6,609 bases of DNA from Thermoplasmata archaeon (GCA_030630685.1 DAOVMN010000124.1:1-6609), one strand, 5' to 3'. Shown: positions 1 through 6,413, numbered from the stretch's first letter. Notes: generated by a model not told the origin, from the letters alone. A program made the numbers and translations.

Positions 1-1040
1 CCCCTGAGGCCGTGATCACCGGGCTTAAGGCCAAGTACACGGATGACGAGACCATAACATTCGATGCATCCTATTCCTCTGATGCTGATAACGACCCCCG
101 TACCTATATATGGTCCTCGGATATCACTGGAGAATTCTACAGGGGTATAAAGCCAAAGGTTTGCAAAAAGCTCACCCAGGGTGAACACCAGATCACCCTC
201 ACCGTGATGGACAATCATGGCGGGAAGGACAGCAAGACCCTGTCCGTCACCATCAGGAGCGAGATAGATTATTCCATTACACTTACCGCGGAGAAAACAA
301 GCGGTACTGTCACCTACCTCAAGCCGGCAACCTTCATCATCGAAGGGGAGAACACAGGTTACTCTGATCATTGGGTTGAACTGAAAAACACCACCTTGCC
401 AAAGGGCTGGTGTGCGAGCTTCTGGTCAGAACAGGACGAGGAGATAAGGGATGGTTTCTGGTCTGTGGAAGGCCGTTCAAAGAAGGCCTTCAAGGTAAAG
501 ATCGAATGCCCGGGGGATGTCACACTCGGAGACCGGGTTACAATCGAGATAAGAGCATATATGGGTCCCGACGTGGAGGACAGCATCGTCGAGCTTGATC
601 TCGTGGTGGGTGCCTTCCGAGGGGTTTCTGTGGGAATAAACGCCCAGACCATGCTCATCGATACGGCCGGTGACACAGCAGAACTCGAGGTCACCATCAC
701 CAACAGCGGGAACGCCAGGGATACGATCAGGCTCGGTGACAATGCACCAGGGGGATGGAAGGTCACATACGATCCTGGTGATTCATTCGATATGGATGCA
801 GGGATCAGCCAGACCGTCACAGTCAAGGTAAAGTCCCCCTCGAACGGGAAAAGGGGTGAGGAGATCGATCTTGAGATATTCGCTTATTCGGTAGGGGACC
901 CCTCGAAGAATGAATCCGTTACATCAGGACTCAGGATCATTGAAGAAAAGGATGACGACTCCCCTGGCTTCGAGCTAACGATCCTTATTGCAGGTCTTCT
1001 TATTCCGGTTGTGGTCTGGAGAAAGAAAAGAAGGGAATAA
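1..1040 (+). CDS. Surface protein, C-terminal part: PKD-like and two NEW3-like domains with PGF-CTERM sorting signal (5' partial)
   Basis: The reading frame is open from the first complete codon at position 3 and runs to TAA at 1038-1040. The GTG at 12 is simply an internal Val codon, because the PKD fold already starts before it (PEAVITG). Numbering from codon 12: residues 1-82 form a PKD-like domain (TFDASYSSDADND, then YIW, then LTVMDNHGG). Residues about 85-200 and 204-310 are two related NEW3-like beta domains, each with a PxGW motif (LPKGW, APGGW) and a matching later strand (VTIEIRAY, IDLEIFAY), so they look like a tandem duplication. The tail has an acidic stretch, PGF at 318-320, a hydrophobic segment at about 322-336 and WRKKRRE. 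This is the PGF-CTERM architecture, implying export, archaeosortase cleavage and surface anchoring. The enzymatic or binding role is unknown because the N-terminal part is missing. It converges on the archaeosortase operon with only 5 bp between stop codons. Confidence 0.85.
   Translation, partial: PEAVITGLKAKYTDDETITFDASYSSDADNDPRTYIWSSDITGEFYRGIKPKVCKKLTQGEHQITLTVMDNHGGKDSKTLSVTIRSEIDYSITLTAEKTSGTVTYLKPATFIIEGENTGYSDHWVELKNTTLPKGWCASFWSEQDEEIRDGFWSVEGRSKKAFKVKIECPGDVTLGDRVTIEIRAYMGPDVEDSIVELDLVVGAFRGVSVGINAQTMLIDTAGDTAELEVTITNSGNARDTIRLGDNAPGGWKVTYDPGDSFDMDAGISQTVTVKVKSPSNGKRGEEIDLEIFAYSVGDPSKNESVTSGLRIIEEKDDDSPGFELTILIAGLLIPVVVWRKKRRE
954..1037 (+). other. PGF-CTERM-type archaeosortase sorting signal
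   Basis: The encoded C-terminus has the three parts of a PGF-CTERM signal: the tripeptide Pro-Gly-Phe (codons 963-971) after an acidic linker (KDDDS), a short hydrophobic helix of about 15 residues (LTILIAGLLIPVVVW), and a basic tail (RKKRRE). In this family the signal is recognised by an archaeosortase of the ArtA type, cut, and replaced by a lipid. The recognition is by pattern. The PGFEL variant rather than PGFG is my reading of an acceptable family variant. Confidence 0.8.
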
Positions 1041-1045
1041 GGGAA
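1018..1045 (-). terminator. Possible T-rich termination tract of the minus-strand operon
   Basis: Just past the TAG stop of the last minus-strand gene, the minus strand is pyrimidine-rich (CCCTTCTTTTCTTTCTCC, from 1035 to 1018). Archaeal termination often occurs on T-rich tracts in the non-template strand. The tract is encoded opposite the Lys/Arg codons of the convergent gene's basic tail, so it may be fortuitous. Confidence 0.25.
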
Positions 1046-1903
1046 CTAACCCTCTTTGCGGTCCCCGGAGGAAGCCAATAATTCCCCTGCCGTACTTTCT
1101 CCCGTCCCATCCGTTTTCCCTTCCTGAAACCTTTTGTGAGCTCTCCTGATCTCTAACATGTCCTCGCGGCCCATACCAAGCAGGCCGATCCTTTTCCTTT
1201 TCATGGTGAGCAGTTGATAACCTGACTTAACCCTGACCTTCTTGATGTCCTCGAACTCCAATCTCTCCTCCCTTTCGGGATACCGCAGCAATAGGGCATC
1301 ACCATCTATTTTGGCCTCCATGGAAGGGGGGAAATAATGGACAGGGAACACACCGATCTTTGCTTCCCATTCCCTCACAACCTTCACATAGGGCTCTATG
1401 TGGCCAAGGAAGGAATCAATATTCCGGATATCCTCGGCAGGTATTGCAAGGTCCCTTTCCTTGAGATTAACCACGATATACGGAAAGTGCTTCGAGGCCC
1501 TGAGCTGCCGATTGGCAACGATGCTGCTGATGTCCTGCCATGGAATAAACCCGTCGTTCCGAAGATTTACCCGAAGGATAGGACAATATGGGGGATAAAG
1601 GCCGTTCTCATAGACCTCGAGCCTGTGGATCCCGGTGAGAGAAAGGATGAATCCGGTAATGATAGGATAGGCAAGGAAACCGAATACAACGAGGGCAAAG
1701 ACGGCCATGAATAAAGAATGAAGCAGCCCGACATACACGATGAGCAGAAGGAACAGCAATGCTGAAACGCTCGCAGACAGCAGGCGAAACCTCTCGCCTG
1801 CGATGTTGCGTTCCTCGGAGTACACCTTTCTACCAAGCTCTTCTTTCTCACGGGTCATTGTCTCTACCTGCAGCGAACCGCCCTGCCTCATTTTGGTTTC
1901 CAT
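1046..1903 (-). CDS. Membrane protein with two TM segments and PH-like domains, third gene of archaeosortase operon
   Basis: I do not recognise a named family. Residues 1-40 are hydrophilic. Two transmembrane helices follow at about 41-61 and 63-90 with a very short loop, so both long tails should be cytosolic. Residues about 92-178 have the pattern of a bacterial PH-like domain: a beta start (HRLEVYENGLY), the FIPWQDISSIV motif typical of such domains, then IVVNLKERDLAIP and a C-terminal helix. Residues about 195-258 look like a second, weaker copy (DGDALLLRYP, then LEFEDIKKVRV). The ATG at 1903 overlaps the end of the archaeosortase gene by 16 bp but has no clear Shine-Dalgarno. The ATG at 1858 (codon 16) has AGGT with 7 nt spacing (1866-1869) and may be the true start, giving 270 residues. 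Co-transcription suggests an accessory role for the sortase or its lipid substrate, which is inference. Confidence 0.75.
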   Translation of the reverse strand: METKMRQGGSLQVETMTREKEELGRKVYSEERNIAGERFRLLSASVSALLFLLLIVYVGLLHSLFMAVFALVVFGFLAYPIITGFILSLTGIHRLEVYENGLYPPYCPILRVNLRNDGFIPWQDISSIVANRQLRASKHFPYIVVNLKERDLAIPAEDIRNIDSFLGHIEPYVKVVREWEAKIGVFPVHYFPPSMEAKIDGDALLLRYPEREERLEFEDIKKVRVKSGYQLLTMKRKRIGLLGMGREDMLEIRRAHKRFQEGKTDGTGESTAGELLASSGDRKEG

Positions 1904-2790
1904 TTATCAGGTTTTCTCATGCCCCTGGGGGGGCCAAAGAAGACTTCAATGACCTCTCCCACGCTCCTTAGTACCGAGGGCAGGAAGGTGAAGAGGACCC
2001 AGGCAAGGAATATGAGCGCAAGAAGGCTTCCAGCCTTTCCCAGCACGTGATGTGCAAATCCCGCGGAGGTTATACCGCCGTAGGTAAGATGCACAACGAT
2101 GACCATCCGGATGATATTGAACACAAAGATCACGGGCACGGTGAGCATGAATACCCTGGCCTTTGTAACAAAACACTCCCTGGCACTTACGATAGCTGCA
2201 CTGAATAGAAGGATCGAGGGGAAGGCCGTACAGGAAAGGGTGATGTGGATCTCGTCATGCCCGTTGTGGTAGACGGGCACCGAGATGATAAGATCGTTGG
2301 TTCTATGCCACAGGGGATTGCCGCTGAAATCTATCGCCCCCGCCTCTGCCGGGAACCCGAAGAACGAAAGAAAGGCGGCCACGAGATAGGCATTCACATA
2401 CTCCAGGGCACCCTCCACTGCTGGAATATAGGAGACGAGAGTGTACCCGATCATGGTGATGATGGCGATGCCCGATAGGAAACGGAGACCCTCGATACCA
2501 CCAATAGGAGAGTTTTTCCATTCATTCAAGGCGATGTAACCGAAGAAAGGAAGGGCAGCAAGGCATAGAAAAGCGTTCGTGACATCCTCCTCCTCCAAGA
2601 AATCCGGGGCGTGCAGAATCCAGTAAAGGCCAAATAGCACCCATCCCACTGCAGAGAGCAATGGGCCGAGGGAAAGAGGCAGATGGTGGGGTGGAATATT
2701 ATCTTTTGTCCTCTTTGTCCTGAAATAATAACCTATTCCCAAGAAGGCAATCGAAAAAATTAGAATGAAAAATCTGGCCATGATGCTCAT
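1888..2790 (-). CDS. Archaeosortase/exosortase-family protein-sorting transpeptidase
   Basis: This is a 300-residue polytopic membrane protein with about eight hydrophobic segments (roughly 5-21, 42-60, 72-88, 104-122, 131-145, 187-203, 211-233 and 253-270). It carries the exosortase/archaeosortase catalytic set: Cys187 in LSCTAF at the head of a TM helix, Arg228 in NIIRM, and His247/His248 in AHHVLGKAG as the likely third position. The Cys-to-Arg spacing of 41 residues equals that of the experimentally studied Haloferax volcanii ArtA (C173, R214). The length is also ArtA-like. The family cleaves C-terminal tripartite signals of secreted proteins and transfers the protein to a lipid or other acceptor. 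I cannot assign the subfamily, and the third residue is His here, whereas it is Arg in H. volcanii ArtA. The gene overlaps the upstream fusion gene by ATGA (2787-2790) and has a strong Shine-Dalgarno inside it. A PGF-CTERM protein lies two genes downstream, convergent. Confidence 0.88.
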   Translation of the reverse strand: MSIMARFFILIFSIAFLGIGYYFRTKRTKDNIPPHHLPLSLGPLLSAVGWVLFGLYWILHAPDFLEEEDVTNAFLCLAALPFFGYIALNEWKNSPIGGIEGLRFLSGIAIITMIGYTLVSYIPAVEGALEYVNAYLVAAFLSFFGFPAEAGAIDFSGNPLWHRTNDLIISVPVYHNGHDEIHITLSCTAFPSILLFSAAIVSARECFVTKARVFMLTVPVIFVFNIIRMVIVVHLTYGGITSAGFAHHVLGKAGSLLALIFLAWVLFTFLPSVLRSVGEVIEVFFGPPRGMRKPDKWKPK

Positions 2791-4499
2791 GATTCTTTCC
2801 TACCTCCGTTATCTATTTTTTCCAGGGATCCGCTGCCCCGATCCAACGCTCCGGGTCGGCCTTTTCTACCCCTATTATCTATTTTTTCTCCTGACCCGGC
2901 ATTCCCACCCGCTCCCCTTTTCATGAACTCCATGACCTGTTCCTGGGAGGGATAGGGGTCCTCCCTATCCGCCACATGAAGGGCCCCGGCAGCCACGGCG
3001 AACTCCAAGCAATCCTTCAGGGGCAGGCCCCGGATAAAACAGTGAACAAATGCGGCATTGAATACATCCCCTGCCCCGGTTGGGTTAAGAGGGGTGACTT
3101 TGGCCGCAGGGATGGTGAGGTACTCCCCCTCAGTATACAGCGAGGCACCGTCTTCTCCAAGGTGAACGACCACCAATTTTGCCCCTTTTTCTATAAGGGA
3201 TCGTGCACTTTCCACCAGGTCCCTTTCCCCTGCCACCCCCAATACTTCCTCCCTGTTCCCGAAGAAGATATCTGAAAACGGGAGAAGCGATGAGACCTCC
3301 CTCCGAGATTCGTCGGTCCATTCCCCCTTCCCTCCTTTTCCAGAAAGGGGTGTGCCGACATCCAGGGATGTTGTCATTCCCAGTTTTTTTGCGGATTCAA
3401 GGATTCTCATATTCGGTCCGCCCATCAGTCTTGGAAGCCAGAAGAATCCGGCCCTGTGCAGATGCACGAACTCGGGGCTCAATTCCGGCAGGTCGTTGGC
3501 ACAGAACGAAAGATTCGCGCCGAAATCGGAGAAGAAATGCCTCTTCCCATCCCTGAAAGAGAGGGCGAAGGTTAGTGCGGTGTTTTCCCCCCTTTTCCCA
3601 AGGAAGCCTCTAACCCCACCTTCCCTGAGCGCTTTCTCCAAAACATCCGATCTCCAATCCCTCCCTGTAAGGGCATAAAGGGCCGAGCAGCACCCCAATC
3701 TTGCCAGGGCAAGGGCGAAGTTTGCGGCATTGCCCCCGGGGCTGAATGTTATTTGTGTCGAGGTGCTCCCTTCTGCGAATCCCCTTTCCACGGGCTCGGG
3801 AAGGATATCAAGGAATATGTCCCCGAGGGCAAGCACCTTCTTGCCTTTCATTCTTTCCTGGACAAGGAAGGCCTCTGCATAGCCTTCCCCTACCCGGCCT
3901 CTATCCTGCCAGTCCGAGCTCAATTCCGGATAGATGACCCCATGGTATCTATCCAGCCCCTCGATAGCATCATCAAAGGCATTCCTCTCGAGCTGGGAGG
4001 AATACATTCTCATCAATTCCTGCTTTTTCTTCATCAACCCGGTTCCGAAGGAGAAGAAGAAATCCGGCCTTCCAAGGGGCGTCCAGATCGAATAATAAAG
4101 GATCGCACCGGTGTGCAAAGTGCGGTTCAGGCTCTCCCGAGCAAGCTCGTTGGAAAAACGGTGGGTGGGATGTGGGTCTTCCTCCCAGGGGATGAGCACG
4201 ATCTCCGGATGATTTTCACGGATAATACCCATGAGCTTCCGTATCCCTTCCTCCGTGCCCTTGGAGCGGTCCAATCTCAGGAAAAGGTGGCTGGCCCCGA
4301 GGGCTGCGCATACCTTCTCTGCCTCTCTCTCTCTCTGGTCTACCATCTCCTTGTCCGAGCCCGAGGTGAGATAAACCATCTTGATCGTGTTCCCCTGTTC
4401 CACGAGTCGGATAAGAAGTGCCCCGGCACCAATGACCTCGTCATCAGGATGTGGAGAGAAAAATAGCACGTTCTTATCCCTGGGCAGTTCCAGCTTCAT
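2787..4499 (-). CDS. PIG-L/LmbE-type N-deacetylase fused to PfkB-family carbohydrate kinase
   Basis: One uninterrupted 570-residue frame holds two enzymes. Residues about 8-215 are a complete PIG-L deacetylase: PHPDDE at 16-21 supplies His17, Asp20 (zinc) and Asp19 (base), and HPTH at 110-113 supplies the remaining zinc ligand (His113). The family removes acetyl from N-acetylglucosaminyl compounds. Residues about 219-527 are a PfkB/ribokinase-family kinase: the SPGGNAANFALALARLG signature (253-269), a sugar-binding core, and NPTGAGDVFNAAF (472-484) with catalytic Asp478 and the anion hole. The remaining tail (about 530-570) is Gly/Lys/Arg-rich and repetitive. The protein should be cytosolic, as no signal or TM is seen. 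It is the first gene of the archaeosortase operon. The ATG at 4499 is the only reasonable start, since TAG lies three codons upstream. The substrate is not deducible; amino sugar, glycosyl-inositol or inositol are candidates. Confidence 0.9.
   Translation of the reverse strand: MKLELPRDKNVLFFSPHPDDEVIGAGALLIRLVEQGNTIKMVYLTSGSDKEMVDQREREAEKVCAALGASHLFLRLDRSKGTEEGIRKLMGIIRENHPEIVLIPWEEDPHPTHRFSNELARESLNRTLHTGAILYYSIWTPLGRPDFFFSFGTGLMKKKQELMRMYSSQLERNAFDDAIEGLDRYHGVIYPELSSDWQDRGRVGEGYAEAFLVQERMKGKKVLALGDIFLDILPEPVERGFAEGSTSTQITFSPGGNAANFALALARLGCCSALYALTGRDWRSDVLEKALREGGVRGFLGKRGENTALTFALSFRDGKRHFFSDFGANLSFCANDLPELSPEFVHLHRAGFFWLPRLMGGPNMRILESAKKLGMTTSLDVGTPLSGKGGKGEWTDESRREVSSLLPFSDIFFGNREEVLGVAGERDLVESARSLIEKGAKLVVVHLGEDGASLYTEGEYLTIPAAKVTPLNPTGAGDVFNAAFVHCFIRGLPLKDCLEFAVAAGALHVADREDPYPSQEQVMEFMKRGAGGNAGSGEKIDNRGRKGRPGALDRGSGSLEKIDNGGRKES
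2795..2889 (-). repeat. Imperfect direct repeat, 66-bp period (22 codons), in the tail of the fusion gene
   Basis: A 29-bp unit occurs at 2795-2823 and again at 2861-2889, exactly 66 bp apart, with 24 of 29 bases identical including a shared core of TTATCTATTTTTTC. In the protein this gives EKIDNRGRKG and EKIDNGGRKE, 22 residues apart and in frame, each preceded by a Gly/Ser-rich stretch. It looks like an in-frame duplication that extended the hydrophilic, basic C-terminal tail after the kinase domain. Confidence 0.75.
2802..2807 (-). promoter_or_regulatory. Ribosome binding site of the archaeosortase gene
   Basis: The minus strand reads GGAGGT at 2807-2802, a full match to the archaeal anti-Shine-Dalgarno, 11 nt before the ATG at 2790 (20 nt before the second in-frame ATG at 2781). 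It supports the ATG at 2790 as the start. The site lies within the last codons of the upstream gene and inside one copy of a direct repeat; the other copy does not carry it. Confidence 0.7.
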
Positions 4500-4506
4500 T
4501 CCTCCC
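4500..4506 (-). promoter_or_regulatory. Shine-Dalgarno-like site abutting the fusion gene start
   Basis: The minus strand reads GGGAGGA directly before the ATG at 4499, leaving only about 1 nt between GGAGG and the start codon. This is much shorter than the usual 5-10 nt. With no earlier in-frame start available, either the site is not used as a ribosome binding site or initiation is atypical. Confidence 0.4.
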
Positions 4507-4599
4507 TATGTTGTATGGGCACGTGATTCTCAGGTTCATGAAGGCGCTTCCCTGATTTTGATTATTAGAGTTTTCGTTTATGGAGACTTGAAAAAGTGT

Positions 4600-4612
4600 G
4601 AAAATAAATATC
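4600..4612 (-). promoter_or_regulatory. Weak TATA-like candidate for the minus-strand operon
   Basis: The minus strand reads GATATTTATTTTC here, an A/T-rich element that could serve as a TATA box and would leave a 5' leader of very roughly 80 nt before the ATG at 4499. A second A/T-rich stretch nearer the gene (about 4555-4570) is equally possible. Neither is a good match to the archaeal consensus. Confidence 0.2.
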
Positions 4613-4634
4613 TGGCAGACCAGATTCCGTCAAT

Positions 4635-4650
4635 CGAATGATTTATATAA
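4635..4650 (+). promoter_or_regulatory. Archaeal BRE/TATA promoter driving a leaderless transcript
   Basis: TTTATATAA at 4642-4650 is an excellent archaeal TATA box, preceded by a purine-rich BRE-like CGAATGA (4635-4641). The TATA centre lies 26 bp before the ATG at 4672, which puts the expected transcription start at or within a base or two of the A of the start codon. No Shine-Dalgarno precedes the ATG, which agrees with leaderless translation. Confidence 0.8.
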
Positions 4651-4671
4651 CTCCTAAAAAGACCGAACAAC

Positions 4672-6372
4672 ATGAACGCTATTCTGAACAATAAGATGGC
4701 CGTTTTGGCAATAGCCGCCTTGGTGGTGATCATCGCAATCGGAGCAGGGATTGCCCTTCTGGAGGATGACGATGATGAATATCCCCCAATCGAACCCATT
4801 GATGTGCCAGAGGGAAGCCACAGGATCGTGCTGAGTGAAGACCAGTATCAATTTGCCCCAATCACGGCATCACTCCTTGGAAACAGGGGTATCTATACCT
4901 CGATAGGATGGTATGAAGAATCCGGCGAAGTTGAAAACATCTTCATGGAGGGAGATGACCTGTCCTACTTTTCAAGCCAGGTGGCTGTCAGTTACTGGGG
5001 GGAATCCAAAGAGGTCGTTGTTGTGGACAGTTACGAACATGCTATCATGATGTCATCCGCTGCCCTTTACAAGGACATACCCATTCTTGTCTACGGGAAG
5101 ACCACAACCTTGGCCATGCATTACCTCGGGGCCTCCAAGGGAGAAGCCATTGTCCTCGGGGACGTCCCATTCAAGGGAAAGGAAAAGCTCGAAGAGGAGA
5201 ATATCGTTAACTTCTCACTCTCGGTTGCCAGGGAGAATGGACATGATGTCGATTATCTGACAGTTGTAAATCCGTGGGATCACAACGAGACCATAGCGGA
5301 TGTCCCGCACCAGTCCGCTCTTGCACCGGAGCTGAACGCCTTCAGGGGCGGAGTGGTGGTGGCCTGTCCCGCTCACAACCTTACAATAAACGAGAGAATC
5401 CATGATACATTGAATCTCTCTTTAGAACATGGGATGGACCCCACCTTCATCTGCATGTTCGGTGATGCCTACGCTCTTCCCTTTATACATGACTATATCG
5501 ATCAGTTTAGGCACGACTGTCCGACCGACAACGCCTACGCCGACCTTGACGGTAACCCTTATACTGTTGAAAAGGCCATAGGAAGGGTGATCGGCTCGAC
5601 CCTGAGTGAGCTAAGTTTCTACCTCGACAGGGTGTTCAGGTACGAAAGCTATCTTGCCTCCGGAACAGCACCTACCGTTTCAAACCCTTCACTCATGGGT
5701 GGCGATTGGAATAACAACGGCCTTACCTACTGCGGGACGGCAGCAGAATTCGCGGGTCAGTCGGACATCGCCGTGAACGAGGAGCTGAGGGAGGCCGAGT
5801 TCAACACCCAGGACGACAGCCCACAGGCTCATACCGGCTATGCAACCACTGAGATATCCTCAGAGCTCCTTTGTTCTGATTTTGCCAGAGCAAATTATGT
5901 GCTGATGGACGCAGACCACGGCAATCCATACAGGACAGCCAACTTTTATGGAATAGAGCTGAAACCAATGAACCCGGGTGTCTTCTTTGCTGTGTCGTGC
6001 TCTCTCGGCAGGATCGATCTCAGGGGCTATGGTGAAGATGATACGCGCTACCCGGACGATGAATGGGGTTTCTCCAAGTCGGTCACATACTGCATGATGA
6101 GAAATGGGATGAACTGCTACTTTGGCTCCATGCGAACCGCCTATGGTACGTTTTCTTCGGATGCCCACAGGGAGGCCGCTCCAGGTCTCTGCTACTTCCT
6201 TGTTGAGGATATCCTGGCGAATGATGTCACGGTTGGGGAAGCACTGATGAACGCAAAGGCCGCCTTGATCAACCACGGGAACACCAATGTGAACAAGTGC
6301 ACCACCTGGGAGTACAACTGCTTTGGTGACCCTGCCTTCAATCCCTATGAGCCGTGCAACGAGGGAAGCTGA
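4672..6372 (+). CDS. Gingipain-like (peptidase C25-type, clan CD) cysteine peptidase, membrane-anchored or secreted
   Basis: The 566-residue protein starts with a single hydrophobic helix (about 9-30) followed by an acidic cluster (EDDDDE). There is no lipobox and no obvious signal-peptidase site, so it is probably a signal anchor with an outside domain. Residues about 115-167 (DSYEHAIMMSSAAL, then IPILVYG, then AIVLGD) resemble the alpha/beta repeat of cell-wall-binding type 2 proteins. Residues about 284-330 carry the C25 pattern TDNAYADLDGN, then AIGRVIGST, then FRYESYL. The probable catalytic dyad is His416 (MDADHGNPY) and Cys443 (FFAVSCSLG), followed by a conserved-looking NCYFGSMRTAYG, VGEALMNAKAAL and FGDPAFNPY ending. 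It has twelve cysteines, so disulfides are likely if extracellular. It has no PGF-CTERM, PKD or type IX domain. The ATG is fixed by the promoter spacing. Substrate and cleavage specificity cannot be read from sequence. Confidence 0.8.
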   Translation: MNAILNNKMAVLAIAALVVIIAIGAGIALLEDDDDEYPPIEPIDVPEGSHRIVLSEDQYQFAPITASLLGNRGIYTSIGWYEESGEVENIFMEGDDLSYFSSQVAVSYWGESKEVVVVDSYEHAIMMSSAALYKDIPILVYGKTTTLAMHYLGASKGEAIVLGDVPFKGKEKLEEENIVNFSLSVARENGHDVDYLTVVNPWDHNETIADVPHQSALAPELNAFRGGVVVACPAHNLTINERIHDTLNLSLEHGMDPTFICMFGDAYALPFIHDYIDQFRHDCPTDNAYADLDGNPYTVEKAIGRVIGSTLSELSFYLDRVFRYESYLASGTAPTVSNPSLMGGDWNNNGLTYCGTAAEFAGQSDIAVNEELREAEFNTQDDSPQAHTGYATTEISSELLCSDFARANYVLMDADHGNPYRTANFYGIELKPMNPGVFFAVSCSLGRIDLRGYGEDDTRYPDDEWGFSKSVTYCMMRNGMNCYFGSMRTAYGTFSSDAHREAAPGLCYFLVEDILANDVTVGEALMNAKAALINHGNTNVNKCTTWEYNCFGDPAFNPYEPCNEGS

Positions 6373-6401
6373 AACAAAAAAGAGGGAAAACAAACAACAT
6401 T

Positions 6402-6413
6402 CTAATAGTTTAA
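6402..6413 (+). promoter_or_regulatory. Possible TATA element of the PQ-loop transporter gene
   Basis: CTAATAGTTTAA is centred about 22 bp before the ATG at 6430, close to the distance needed for a near-leaderless transcript, and there is no Shine-Dalgarno before that ATG. The match to the TATA consensus is mediocre, and the gene could instead be reached by read-through from the peptidase gene, 57 bp upstream, since no clear T-rich terminator separates them. Confidence 0.3.

Noticed and set aside
368..826. A 152-codon minus-strand frame within the surface protein gene.
   Set aside because: It is Ser/Thr/Pro-rich low-information sequence antisense to clear beta-domain coding.
1027..1057. Imperfect hairpin between the convergent stop codons (AAAGAAGGG pairing with CCCTCTTT).
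   Set aside because: It has a bulge and a long loop, lies partly in coding sequence, and most archaeal terminators do not need hairpins, so I list only the T-rich tract as a weak candidate.
1337..1714. A 125-codon plus-strand frame opposite the PH-like membrane protein.
   Set aside because: It has no domain, promoter or Shine-Dalgarno support, and the minus-strand frame has convincing TM helices and operon spacing.
3753..4466. A 237-codon open frame on the plus strand inside the fusion gene.
   Set aside because: It is antisense to the well-conserved deacetylase and kinase domains, and its product has no recognisable domain.
4520..4541. Short palindromes CACGTG and TTCATGAA in the divergent intergenic region as possible operators.
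   Set aside because: Six- and eight-base palindromes are expected by chance, and there is no second copy or known regulator to support them.
5860..6393. A 177-codon open frame on the minus strand opposite the peptidase catalytic region.
   Set aside because: The plus-strand frame carries the coherent C25 motifs; the antisense product shows nothing recognisable.
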